Shown here: one piece after another, positions 1 to 7,818 of the stretch
Layout: each line of letters begins with the position of its first letter
How positions within the stretch are numbered: position 1 is the stretch's first letter
Source: JBBDXA01 sp040902585
GTDB taxonomy: Bacteria > Planctomycetota > Phycisphaerae > Phycisphaerales > Phycisphaeraceae
Assembly (NCBI GenBank): GCA_040902585.1
Contig: JBBDXA010000161.1
Span: 1-21,709 of the forward strand
Length of the DNA stretch: 21,709 nucleotides
Reading direction: 5' to 3'
The notes under the pieces: generated by a model
What the model saw: only the letters and a program-made list of their open reading frames with translations
The model's database searches: none
What the model was told of the DNA's origin: nothing
Program-made: the position numbers and the translations under genes

Positions 1-82
1 ACTCCGCTTGCCCATGGCACCCCAACTGATCATGCCACATAGTATGGTCACGCCCACTTGAGCAGATCCTTTCGCGCGGTCC

Positions 83-111
83 TTGCACGGCGGCACACGA
101 GTTTGTATAAT
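83..111 (+). promoter_or_regulatory. Sigma70-like promoter upstream of the TPR-PhoD phosphatase gene
   Basis: A -35 box TTGCAC (83-88) and a perfect -10 box TATAAT (106-111) are separated by exactly 17 bases, so transcription should start near 118. The next plus-strand gene starts at 375, giving a leader of about 257 nt that contains the repeats and palindrome described separately. The match is seen directly; assignment to this gene is inferred from position. Confidence 0.7.
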
Positions 112-216
112 GTTCGGATACCGTTCCCGGGGGCCGGCCGCGCGATTGCTTCGCCCGGCTGCCCCACGTCAGTCGCCCTCCGGGCTCCCTCCGCGGGGCA
201 GCCCGACGAACGAGAG

Positions 217-258
217 TGTAAACCATGTACCTTGTAAACTTTGTAAACCATGTTCCTT
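217..258. repeat. AT-rich short tandem/direct repeat in the 5' leader
   Basis: TGTAAACCATGTACCTT (217-233) recurs as TGTAAACCATGTTCCTT (242-258), 16 of 17 bases identical. Between them two 9-bp units, CTTGTAAAC (231-239) and TTTGTAAAC (240-248), lie in tandem. The stretch is much richer in A and T than the surrounding DNA. It contains an ATG in frame with the phosphatase, but the real start is downstream at 375, where a ribosome binding site and a signal peptide begin. Confidence 0.7.
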
Positions 259-266
259 GGTGTTCA

Positions 267-282
267 GTAGACACGTGTCTAC
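267..282. promoter_or_regulatory. 16-bp perfect palindrome, operator-like
   Basis: GTAGACACGTGTCTAC is identical to its reverse complement over all 16 bases. It lies between the promoter at 83-111 and the start codon at 375, where a repressor site or transcribed hairpin would affect the phosphatase gene. No specific regulator is recognised. Confidence 0.5.
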
Positions 283-374
283 CCTTGGCCAGACTGGCGA
301 AAAGGCCACGGCCCGGCCAGACGGTAGGATTGATTGACGATCTGCACACTCGATGCGAACCCAAGGAGTCACCC

Positions 375-2030
375 ATGCGACTGCACCTGATCTGCCGAAC
401 CCTGATCGCCTGCCTGCTCGGCGCGGGCGCGACGCTCGCGCAGGATGCCGGCGGCGGCCCGCCCGGTGAAGGGCCCGGCGCACGCATGCAGTACAAGCGC
501 ATGCATCAACACGCGCTGCGGCTGATCGAGCAGGGCAAAGTCGATGAAGCAATCGAACATCTGTTGATCGTGCAGAAGAAACTGCCCGAGGATGCGGAAA
601 CGCAGTTCATGCTGACCGTCGCCTACGCGCAGGCGGGGAAGAAGAATGAGGCGATCGCGGCGATGAAGAAGGCGATTGAGATGGGGTTGCCGGTGGGGCG
701 GTTCGTGGCTGGGCCGCGGGAGTTGTTCAAGCCGCTGGAAGGAGAGAAGGCGTTTGTGGAGCTGCGCAAAGATGCCGCAGAGTCGTGGTTGATTCATGGT
801 CCGATGCTTACGAATCTGACGAGTACCTCTGCCACGTTCTGGATTCGCGGCGCTGACGAGGAACACTATGCATCATTGATGGTTGTCCCCATGAAGGCAG
901 GCGAAGTGATTCATGACGGCAAGATTCGTGTCTCCAAGACGTCTGACTTCACCGGTACGATTACGCTCAAAGGCCTCAAGCCGGATACGGAATACGAGTG
1001 CCGCTTGGGAGTTTCCAAGCCCAATGATCCGCCTGGAGCACGATTCACAGGTGACTTATTCAGAGGTCCATTCGCCTTCCGCACCCCGCCCGCCCCCGGC
1101 TCCAAGCAGAAACTCACCCTCGCCTTCGGCGGCGGCGCGGGCTATCAGCCCACGCACGAATACGTCTGGAACACCATCGGCTCCTTCAAACCCGACCTGC
1201 TGCTCATGGTCGGCGACAACGTCTACATCGACGATCCCGAGAGCGCCCAGATGAATCGCTACACGTACTACCGTCGCCAGTCGCGGCCGGAGTGGCGCAA
1301 GCTTGTTGCCACCACGCCGGTGTATTCCATCTGGGACGATCACGATTTTTCCACCAACGATTCCTGGGGCGGCCCCGAGATCGACAAGCCCGCGTGGAAG
1401 CGGCAGGTGTGGAACATCTTCAAAGAGAACTGGGCCAACCCCGGCTACGGCGGCGGCGAGAAACAGCCCGGTTGCTGGTACGACTTCACCGTCGGTGACA
1501 TTCACTTCATCATGCTCGACTGTCGCTACTACCGCACCAACCCGAAGAAGGCGGACCCGACCATGCTCGGCCCGGTGCAGAAGGCCTGGCTGTTCGACAC
1601 GATCAAGAAATCGAGAGGCACGTTCAAGGTGCTCTGTTCGAGCGTGCCTTGGGTGTTTGAAGCCAAGGGCGACAGTCTCGATACGTGGAACGGTTACAAG
1701 GACGAGCGCAACGAGATTTTTGACTTTCTCACCAAGGAAAAAATCGAAGGCGTCGTGCTGCTCTCGGGTGACCGCCATCGCACGGACCTGTGGAAGATTC
1801 CGCGCGAGAAAGATTACCCGCTGTACGAGTTCAACAGTTCACGCCTGACGAACGATCACGTGCATCCGGAGATGAAGCAGGCGATCTTCAGCTACAACAA
1901 GAAGCAGAGCTTCGGCATCGTGTCGTTCGATACCACGCTGGGCGATCCGACGGTGACGTACAAGGTGGTTTCGATCGACGGCGAAGTGATGCACACCTTC
2001 ACCGCCAAACGCAGCGAGCTTCAGAAATGA
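375..2030 (+). CDS. Secreted PhoD-like metallophosphatase with N-terminal TPR region
   Basis: 551 residues. The ATG at 375 is chosen because AAGGAG lies just upstream (363-368) and a signal peptide follows (residues 1-22, hydrophobic core ending TLAQ). Residues about 38-115 look like TPR helices. About 138-238 form a beta-rich Fn3-like PhoD N-terminal domain, and 245-545 the phosphatase domain. Visible metal/active-site motifs are GDNVYID (280-286), WDDHDF (320-325) and GDRH (465-468). PhoD enzymes are exported phosphomonoesterases or phosphodiesterases, so a periplasmic role in phosphate release is likely. The SCQ-type motif that in PhoD gives a cysteine metal ligand appears here as FGGGAGY (251-257), without cysteine, so metal content or activity may differ. 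It converges with the ABC operon (24-bp gap). The family assignment is firm; the substrate is unknown. Confidence 0.88.
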   Translation: MRLHLICRTLIACLLGAGATLAQDAGGGPPGEGPGARMQYKRMHQHALRLIEQGKVDEAIEHLLIVQKKLPEDAETQFMLTVAYAQAGKKNEAIAAMKKAIEMGLPVGRFVAGPRELFKPLEGEKAFVELRKDAAESWLIHGPMLTNLTSTSATFWIRGADEEHYASLMVVPMKAGEVIHDGKIRVSKTSDFTGTITLKGLKPDTEYECRLGVSKPNDPPGARFTGDLFRGPFAFRTPPAPGSKQKLTLAFGGGAGYQPTHEYVWNTIGSFKPDLLLMVGDNVYIDDPESAQMNRYTYYRRQSRPEWRKLVATTPVYSIWDDHDFSTNDSWGGPEIDKPAWKRQVWNIFKENWANPGYGGGEKQPGCWYDFTVGDIHFIMLDCRYYRTNPKKADPTMLGPVQKAWLFDTIKKSRGTFKVLCSSVPWVFEAKGDSLDTWNGYKDERNEIFDFLTKEKIEGVVLLSGDRHRTDLWKIPREKDYPLYEFNSSRLTNDHVHPEMKQAIFSYNKKQSFGIVSFDTTLGDPTVTYKVVSIDGEVMHTFTAKRSELQK

Positions 2031-2054
2031 ATTCGATCGCGGTGGACATTTCGC

Positions 2055-3206
2055 TCACACCGCCACCGGTTCGCGGCGGTACTCCACATCCGGCAAGGTC
2101 TTCCTGCCCTCGGCAAAGCCCGGCGCGTAGTGGCATGCGACCCAGTGCTTGGGCGCGACTTCCAGGAGCGGCGGCTCGCGATCGACGCACATCCGCATCA
2201 CATCCACCAGCTTGCCGTCGCGGTCCACGCTGATGATCTCGCTTGCGTCCGCAAGGCTTGCCTTCTCCCGCGTGGCCGCACAGCGCGGGTGAAACGGGCA
2301 GCCGGAGGGGAAGTTCGCCGGGTTGGGCACGTTGCCGGGAATCGCTTCGAGCCGATCCTTCGTGCGGCCGATGACAGGCATCGAGCCGAACAAGCCCTTC
2401 GTGTAGGGATGCAGCGGACGCTGGAACACATCATGCACCGAGCCGTACTCGACAATGCGACCGGCATACATCACGGCGACGACGTCGGCGTTCTCCGCGA
2501 CGACGCCCAGGTCGTGGGTGATGAGCATCACCGCCATGTCGCGCTTGTGCTGAAGGTCGCGCAGCAGTTCGAGAATCTGCGCCTGAATGGTGACGTCCAG
2601 TGCGGTGGTCGGTTCATCTGCCAGCAGCAGCTTGGGATTACACGCCAGCGCCATGGCGATCATGATGCGCTGCCGCATGCCGCCGGAGAGTTGATGGGGA
2701 TATTCCTTCAGGCGGCCGCGCGGGTCGGGAATGCCGACATCGGTCAGGGCATCAGCCGCGATATCGACCGCCTGCCGCGAGCTGACTTTCTGGTGCAGCA
2801 GAACCGCTTCCATGATCTGCTCGCCGACGGTGTAGACCGGATTCAGACTGGTCATCGGCTCCTGGAAGATCATCGCGATCTGGTTGCCGCGGATCGACTG
2901 CATCTGCCGATCGGAGTAGTTGAGAAGGTTGACGGGGCTCTTGCCATCAGGGTTCCAGTGGATGGAGCCGTGGTCGTAGCTGCCGGGCGGCGTAGGCACG
3001 AGCTTGAGGATGGACATGGCCGTGACCGATTTACCGCAGCCCGATTCACCGACGACGGCGAGCGTCTGCTTCGGGTAAATGGTCATGGAGACATTGCTGA
3101 CCGCACGCACGCGGCGCGAGGTCTGAGCCTTGCTCTGGCCCGGCTCAGGTTTGGCCGCGACAGGGAAACTGACGGCCAGGGTTTCGATCTTCAGCAAAGG
3201 GTCCAT
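2055..3206 (-). CDS. Peptide-type ABC transporter ATP-binding protein (OppD/DppD family)
   Basis: 383 residues from the ATG at 3206, preferred over the ATG 21 bases upstream because GGAG lies eight bases before it. Visible motifs: Walker A GESGCGKS (53-60), Q-loop Gln115, signature LSGGMRQ (173-179), Walker B LLLADE (193-198) and switch His231. The C-terminal extension is the oligopeptide-transporter domain with GCPFHPRC (302-309) and later cysteines at 340 and 358. This four-cysteine pattern is typical of OppD/DppD and has been linked to an iron-sulfur cluster in a mycobacterial homologue. It should energise peptide or related solute import by the upstream permeases. It is the last gene of the operon, and no partner OppF/DppF is present, so the ATPase may homodimerise or use a partner encoded elsewhere. 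Confidence 0.93.
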   Translation of the reverse strand: MDPLLKIETLAVSFPVAAKPEPGQSKAQTSRRVRAVSNVSMTIYPKQTLAVVGESGCGKSVTAMSILKLVPTPPGSYDHGSIHWNPDGKSPVNLLNYSDRQMQSIRGNQIAMIFQEPMTSLNPVYTVGEQIMEAVLLHQKVSSRQAVDIAADALTDVGIPDPRGRLKEYPHQLSGGMRQRIMIAMALACNPKLLLADEPTTALDVTIQAQILELLRDLQHKRDMAVMLITHDLGVVAENADVVAVMYAGRIVEYGSVHDVFQRPLHPYTKGLFGSMPVIGRTKDRLEAIPGNVPNPANFPSGCPFHPRCAATREKASLADASEIISVDRDGKLVDVMRMCVDREPPLLEVAPKHWVACHYAPGFAEGRKTLPDVEYRREPVAV

Positions 3207-3220
3207 GGGGAAAGCTCCAA

Positions 3221-3340
3221 ATGCCAACTACCAAAACTCAAACAAACTCCAATCTTCAAACTTCAAATCTCAACGTCTATTTTGAAATTGGTTCCCTTGG
3301 CATTTGTTTGTGTTTTGGATCTTTTGTCTTTGATATTTCG
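3221..3340. repeat. AT-rich inverted-repeat island between permease and ATPase genes
   Basis: This island, low in GC compared with its neighbours, fills most of the 141-bp gap between two genes of the operon. CCAAAACTCAAACAAA (3231-3246) pairs with TTTGTTTGTGTTTTGG (3303-3318) at 15 of 16 positions, with a 56-base loop. The remainder is C/A-rich on the left arm and T/G-rich on the right. It would be transcribed and could fold into a long hairpin in the mRNA. Confidence 0.7.
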
Positions 3341-3347
3341 CTCCACC

Positions 3348-4580
3348 TCACCCGCCTTGCCTCTTGATGCGCTTCGTGTGCGGATCGATCGCGTCGCGCA
3401 GAGATTCGCCGATGAGGTTGTAGGCGAAGACGGTGAGGAAGATGGCCAGTCCGGGGTACACAATGATCCAGAGATATCGCCCGCCCGCGCCGAGGGTCTG
3501 GTTGAGCAGTTGTCCCCAGCTCGGTTCGCCTGGGCCCAGACCGAGGCCGAGAAAGCTAAGCGTGCTTTCGAGAAGGATCGCGCCGGCAATGCCGAAGCTC
3601 GCGCCCACCAGCACCGGCGCGACGCCGTTGGGCAGCATGTGCTTGAACAGGATCGAATGCAGCGGCAGCCCGCACGCCTTGGCGGCGAGCACGAAGTCCT
3701 GGTGGCGGAGCTTGAGAAACTCCGCGCGGACGAAGCGGGCGTAGCCGGTCCAGCCGGTCAACCCGATGATGGTCATCATGATGTAGATGTTGCGCTCGGG
3801 AATGACCGCGGCGATGGCGATGAGCAGAAAAAGCGTTGGGATGGCCTCGAACATTTCCACGAGGCGCATGCCGAGCAGATCCATCGCGCCTGCGAAATAA
3901 CCCATGATCCCGCCGATGATGATGCCGATGACCACGGCGATGCCCGTGGCGATGAAGCCGACCGCCAGGGCGATGCGCGTGGCATGAATCAACTTGCTCA
4001 TCAGGTCCGCGCTGAAGTTGTCGGTGCCCATCCAGTGTTCCGTAGTCGGAGCCGCGAGACGGGCGTCTTTGATGTCGCGCAATCGATCGTGAGGCGAGTA
4101 GGGGATCGGCGCATTGAGGACGAAGCTGACCTCGCCGGCGCTGCTCAATTCACGATACTTCTCATACACGATCAGACCTGGCGGCCTGACAAAGATGAAC
4201 GATATCAGGGCAACAACCGCCAGCGTGATGAAGTAGATCTGAATCTTTCTGCCCAGCGGCGTTCGCCGCATGAACCACATCACGATGAACATGAACAGCG
4301 CGACAAGGAGAATCACATCCTGCGGCGTCAGGTGCCTCAGCAGCGGACTGGACCACGAGCCATCTTTGAGGATGAGCAGGTAGGGATGCGAGTTGGCGAT
4401 GAAGGGCGAGAACACCGCCAGCAGGAACATGCCACCGATCCAGATCATGCCCAGCCGCGCCCCCCATCGCCCGAGCATTTCGCCCAGGATGCGGCGGGGC
4501 AGACTCATCGGCGGAGTTGCCAGCGCCGGCTGAGCGAGGGCCGCTTCTTCACGCGGATCCTGGATGGTGCCGCTACTCAT
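3348..4580 (-). CDS. Peptide-type ABC transporter permease (OppC/DppC family), long N-terminus
   Basis: 410 residues, about 100 longer than typical OppC. Hydrophobic segments at about 43-62, 88-104 and 114-131 precede the family landmark WMGTDNFSADL and the core permease helices. The cytoplasmic coupling motif that contacts the ATPase is present as DFVLAAKACGLPL followed by LPN, and the C-terminus has the family's SFLGLGLGP and SWGQLL motifs. Two of the N-terminal membrane segments are additional to the single one usual in OppC. The start codon overlaps the end of the preceding permease gene by eight bases (ATGAGTAG), which indicates translational coupling. It is the second C-type permease of the operon, so either both C subunits pair alternately with the one B subunit or one serves another role. 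Confidence 0.92.
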   Translation of the reverse strand: MSSGTIQDPREEAALAQPALATPPMSLPRRILGEMLGRWGARLGMIWIGGMFLLAVFSPFIANSHPYLLILKDGSWSSPLLRHLTPQDVILLVALFMFIVMWFMRRTPLGRKIQIYFITLAVVALISFIFVRPPGLIVYEKYRELSSAGEVSFVLNAPIPYSPHDRLRDIKDARLAAPTTEHWMGTDNFSADLMSKLIHATRIALAVGFIATGIAVVIGIIIGGIMGYFAGAMDLLGMRLVEMFEAIPTLFLLIAIAAVIPERNIYIMMTIIGLTGWTGYARFVRAEFLKLRHQDFVLAAKACGLPLHSILFKHMLPNGVAPVLVGASFGIAGAILLESTLSFLGLGLGPGEPSWGQLLNQTLGAGGRYLWIIVYPGLAIFLTVFAYNLIGESLRDAIDPHTKRIKRQGG

Positions 4581-5646
4581 AGCTCACCCTCGGGTCGGCG
4601 ATCGCGTAACCGAGATCCGCGATCAGGTAGCTGACGAGCACCAGCACGCTGGCGACCAGCGTGACGGACATGATGATCTCGTAATCCTTAAGGAAAGCTG
4701 CTTCGATCATGAGCCGACCCATGCCGTTGATCTGGAAAATCGACTCCACAATGATCGACCCGCCCAGCAGACTGGGAAGGATGTGGGCGGCGACGGTGAT
4801 CAGGGGCAGCAGGCTGTTGCGGAAGGTGTGACGAAAAAGCACATCGCGCGCGGCGACGCCCTTGGCGCGGGCCGTGCGCACGAAATCGGAAGACGAGTTC
4901 TCCAGCATCGCGCTGCGGGTCAGCTTGGAGAGGTACGCGAAGCCGCCGTAGGTCAGACAGACCAAAGGGAGCACCAGATGCCAGAAGTAATCCAGCAGCC
5001 AGCCGCGTTGAAAGCCCTGCTCGGTCGCGGCGGGCATGAAGGGCATGGTCGTCGCGGTGATGTCGTGCAGGTCGCCGGTGGGAAACCAGTGCAACATGTC
5101 ATCGTTGGCGAAGAAATAGATGAGCATGATGCCCACCCAGATCGTCGGCAGACACCACAGGGCCAGCAGCACGAAGCCGGAGATGGTGTCAAACGCCTTG
5201 CCGCGGAAGTGCGACGCGTAGATGCCCGTACCGATGGCGATGGTGTAGACCAGCGGCAGCGCCAGCAGATTCAGCAGCAGCGTGATGGGCAGCATCTCGC
5301 CGATCAGATCGATTACCGGGCGCTGCTTGATGAAGCTGGTGCCCAGGTCCGGCCACTTGATTCCAAATCCCTGGCTTTGCCCTTTCTCGTCGTAGCTGAC
5401 GCCGATCGGCGACACGCGGTTGAGCCAGCGGAGGTACTGCACGTAGATCGGCTTATCCAGTCCGTAGCGGCGATTGAGATAGTCCTCCAACTGCTTGCGT
5501 TCCTGCGGATTCATCTCGCCCTGCATGTTCACCACGGCCTTGCCGACGCCGCCCGGTGTTATCGCCATCACCGCGAACACCAGGACCGTGATGCCCAGCA
5601 GCGTGGGGATGAAAAGCAGGATGCGGCGAAGGACGTAAGTAGCCAT
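4573..5646 (-). CDS. Peptide-type ABC transporter permease (OppB/DppB family)
   Basis: 357 residues. It begins MATYVLRRILLFIPTLLG, the characteristic OppB/DppB N-terminal first helix, followed by a large periplasmic loop containing RYGLDKPIYVQYLRWL, also typical. The cytoplasmic coupling motif is DFVRTARAKGVAARDVLFRH, and the C-terminal helices carry GGSIIVESIF and a terminal DPRV. The loop between about 75 and 110 and the segment around 180-225 are longer than in enterobacterial OppB. The protein forms one half of the transmembrane pore in the inner membrane. It lies 75 bp after the solute-binding protein gene and overlaps the next permease by eight bases. No strong ribosome binding site is visible. 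Confidence 0.94.
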   Translation of the reverse strand: MATYVLRRILLFIPTLLGITVLVFAVMAITPGGVGKAVVNMQGEMNPQERKQLEDYLNRRYGLDKPIYVQYLRWLNRVSPIGVSYDEKGQSQGFGIKWPDLGTSFIKQRPVIDLIGEMLPITLLLNLLALPLVYTIAIGTGIYASHFRGKAFDTISGFVLLALWCLPTIWVGIMLIYFFANDDMLHWFPTGDLHDITATTMPFMPAATEQGFQRGWLLDYFWHLVLPLVCLTYGGFAYLSKLTRSAMLENSSSDFVRTARAKGVAARDVLFRHTFRNSLLPLITVAAHILPSLLGGSIIVESIFQINGMGRLMIEAAFLKDYEIIMSVTLVASVLVLVSYLIADLGYAIADPRVSYE

Positions 5647-5721
5647 GGGCCAGGCGATGAAAGCGACCGGGAATCGAAAAGGACTGAAACGCGTCAGGCA
5701 AACGGCTGCCCAGGCGAGACG

Positions 5722-7764
5722 TTATTGTCCGCGCTTCTGAAGCGCCGAGGGGACGTAATACTCCATGGGCATGATCCAGTACCCCACGTAGTTCAGGCCC
5801 GACTTGGTGATGTACACGTTCTTGACGCGCTTGTCGTAGAAGAACTGCGACTTGCGGCGAAAGACAAAGGTGTACGGCTGATCCTCGTGAACAATGCGGT
5901 GTACCTGCTTCCACACGGCCATGCGGTTCTTCTCGTCGAGCGACTCGCGGGCCGCGTCAATGAGCTTGTCCAGCTCATAGTTGCGATAGAGCATGAAGTT
6001 GTCCGCTTCATCGGCTGTCTGGCTGGAGTGGAACATCTGATAGACGTCCGTCTCGATGCCCGCGGTCCAGTTCAGGGCGATCGCGTCGAAGTCGCGGTTG
6101 TTGAGCTTCTTCATCATGAGCGGCCAGCCGCTGGGATCCAGATCCAGCGCCACGCCGCCGCGCGCCATGTTGTCCTTGATGAAGAGGAACACGCGATCGT
6201 AGACGTCGCTGGGTGCCGGGTAGCTGACGCGCACGCGGAAGGGTTTGCCGTCGGGGTCTTCGAGCAGGCCGTCGCCGTCGCGGTCTTCAAAGCCTTTCGC
6301 CTTGAGCAGTTCGCGCGCGGCCTTGGGATCGTAGGGCCAGGGGGAGATGTTCGGATCATCCTGCTCGCCCAGCTCGTTGAAGGGCCCGCTGGTCTGGACG
6401 GCCTTGCCCTGGAACACCTGGTCGCACAGCTTCTGCCGGTCGATGAGCATCGTCATCGCTTTGCGCACATCCTTATCGGCAAACCAGGTCGCCTGGCCGT
6501 TGCGCTGCTGATTCCAGGCGATGAACATGTAGCCCGTGCGAATCGAAAGAAACTCCAGGTACTCCGCCTTGCTCATCACATTCTTGTCCGCCAGCAGCAC
6601 CTTGGCCGTCTCCGGTTCGTTGGCGGCATACATGTCGATCTCGCTGTTCTTGAATGCCTGGATTTGGACGGGGTCCTTCTCGATCACCTTGTAGATAATC
6701 TTGTCAAATGGCCCCGGCTCGCCCCAGTAGCGTTCGTTGCGCAACAGTTCCAGCGGCTTGCCCGGCGACCAGTTCGTCGGATCGGGCAGACGGTAGGGGC
6801 CCGAGCCCATCAGCAGACCGGTCGCGGAGTTGTACTCCTGCGGCGTGTACTTGCCATAGAAATGCTCGGGGAGAATCTCGATCGTCCCGGCCACTACAAA
6901 CGCCTCGAAGTAAGGCCGCTTGAACGTGAACTCCACTTCATACTGGCTCTTCCTGGTGACGTTTTTCACTTCCACGAACGCGCTGCGCGCCCGCGGCACC
7001 GCCACCTCCGGATTCTGAATCCACTTGGCGGTGAACACCACGTCATCCGCATCGAACGGTTCGCCATCGGAAAAGACGACGCCCTTGCGGAGCTTGAAGG
7101 TGCAGGTCATGGCGGGCGGGCAGTCGGCCTCCGCGCCCACGTCCAGCGCCCGGCGGCCTTCAAACATTCGCTTGCTGATGTACGCCTGCTGCTTCACTTC
7201 GCCCGCATCATCATCGGGAAACTCTACTTCCTTGCGAATCTCTTCTTCGGTCAGGGGCACCGCGCGGCGCTTCGCAAAGTACTCCTTCCAGGCCGCGCTT
7301 TGATCAACCATCTCCCAACTCTCCGCCAGCAGCCCGCGCCATTCCCAAGTCTCCGGATCGCGCGTCACCAGGCACTCGAGCACCTTGTTACCGAGGATGG
7401 TCGTGTAGGCGTCGGCAGAAGGGACGTTAGGGGTGAGCGTAGCGGGCGAAGCGCTGAAGGAATCCACCAGCCAGTCGCCCAGGGCATAGTCCGGATTCTC
7501 CGCCTTGATCTTGCGCAGGCGAGTGAAGGCGTCGTTGGTATCGCTCGTGGGCGGGGTCTGCTCGCCGGTGTTGACGGCGACACCGGACTTGAGCTTCTGA
7601 TTGATCTCGCGCAGGTCGCGCGTCTGGGCATCCAGCTTCTGGCCGATCTGCTGGAGCACTTCCCACTGCCGGTCGTCCTGCCGCATCTTCACCCAGACGC
7701 TGATGACGAAGACAATCAGAATGGTGACGTAGATCAGATCTCGGAACGTGAAGCGGTTTTCCAT
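5722..7764 (-). CDS. Extracellular solute-binding protein, family 5, membrane-anchored with coiled coil
   Basis: 680 residues from the ATG at 7764; an in-frame ATG five codons upstream (7779) is also possible and neither has a clear ribosome binding site. Counted from 7764, residues about 10-26 are a single hydrophobic segment with no lipobox cysteine, so the protein is probably an uncleaved membrane-anchored form. Residues about 30-61 (QWEVLQQIGQKLDAQTRDL onward) have heptad spacing typical of a coiled coil. The family 5 fold follows: the FKLRKGVVFSDGEPFDADDV motif, then GSGPYRL, DKDVRKAMTMLIDR and the Asp-rich DRDGDG loop common in this family. A charged insertion of about 50 residues (near 150-205) precedes the FKLRKG motif. 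The role is capture of peptides or similar solutes for the flanking permeases. Confidence 0.92.
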   Translation of the reverse strand: MENRFTFRDLIYVTILIVFVISVWVKMRQDDRQWEVLQQIGQKLDAQTRDLREINQKLKSGVAVNTGEQTPPTSDTNDAFTRLRKIKAENPDYALGDWLVDSFSASPATLTPNVPSADAYTTILGNKVLECLVTRDPETWEWRGLLAESWEMVDQSAAWKEYFAKRRAVPLTEEEIRKEVEFPDDDAGEVKQQAYISKRMFEGRRALDVGAEADCPPAMTCTFKLRKGVVFSDGEPFDADDVVFTAKWIQNPEVAVPRARSAFVEVKNVTRKSQYEVEFTFKRPYFEAFVVAGTIEILPEHFYGKYTPQEYNSATGLLMGSGPYRLPDPTNWSPGKPLELLRNERYWGEPGPFDKIIYKVIEKDPVQIQAFKNSEIDMYAANEPETAKVLLADKNVMSKAEYLEFLSIRTGYMFIAWNQQRNGQATWFADKDVRKAMTMLIDRQKLCDQVFQGKAVQTSGPFNELGEQDDPNISPWPYDPKAARELLKAKGFEDRDGDGLLEDPDGKPFRVRVSYPAPSDVYDRVFLFIKDNMARGGVALDLDPSGWPLMMKKLNNRDFDAIALNWTAGIETDVYQMFHSSQTADEADNFMLYRNYELDKLIDAARESLDEKNRMAVWKQVHRIVHEDQPYTFVFRRKSQFFYDKRVKNVYITKSGLNYVGYWIMPMEYYVPSALQKRGQ

Positions 7765-7818
7765 GGTTTTTCCGTTCATGGGTCGCGGGTGGTGCGACGG
7801 ATCTTGATGTTCTTCCGG

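Noticed and set aside
2039..2080. Hairpins ACCGCC/GGCGGT and GCGGTG/CACCGC at the convergent gene ends as a terminator
   Set aside because: No T tract on either strand, and most of the pairing is within the coding end of the ATPase gene.
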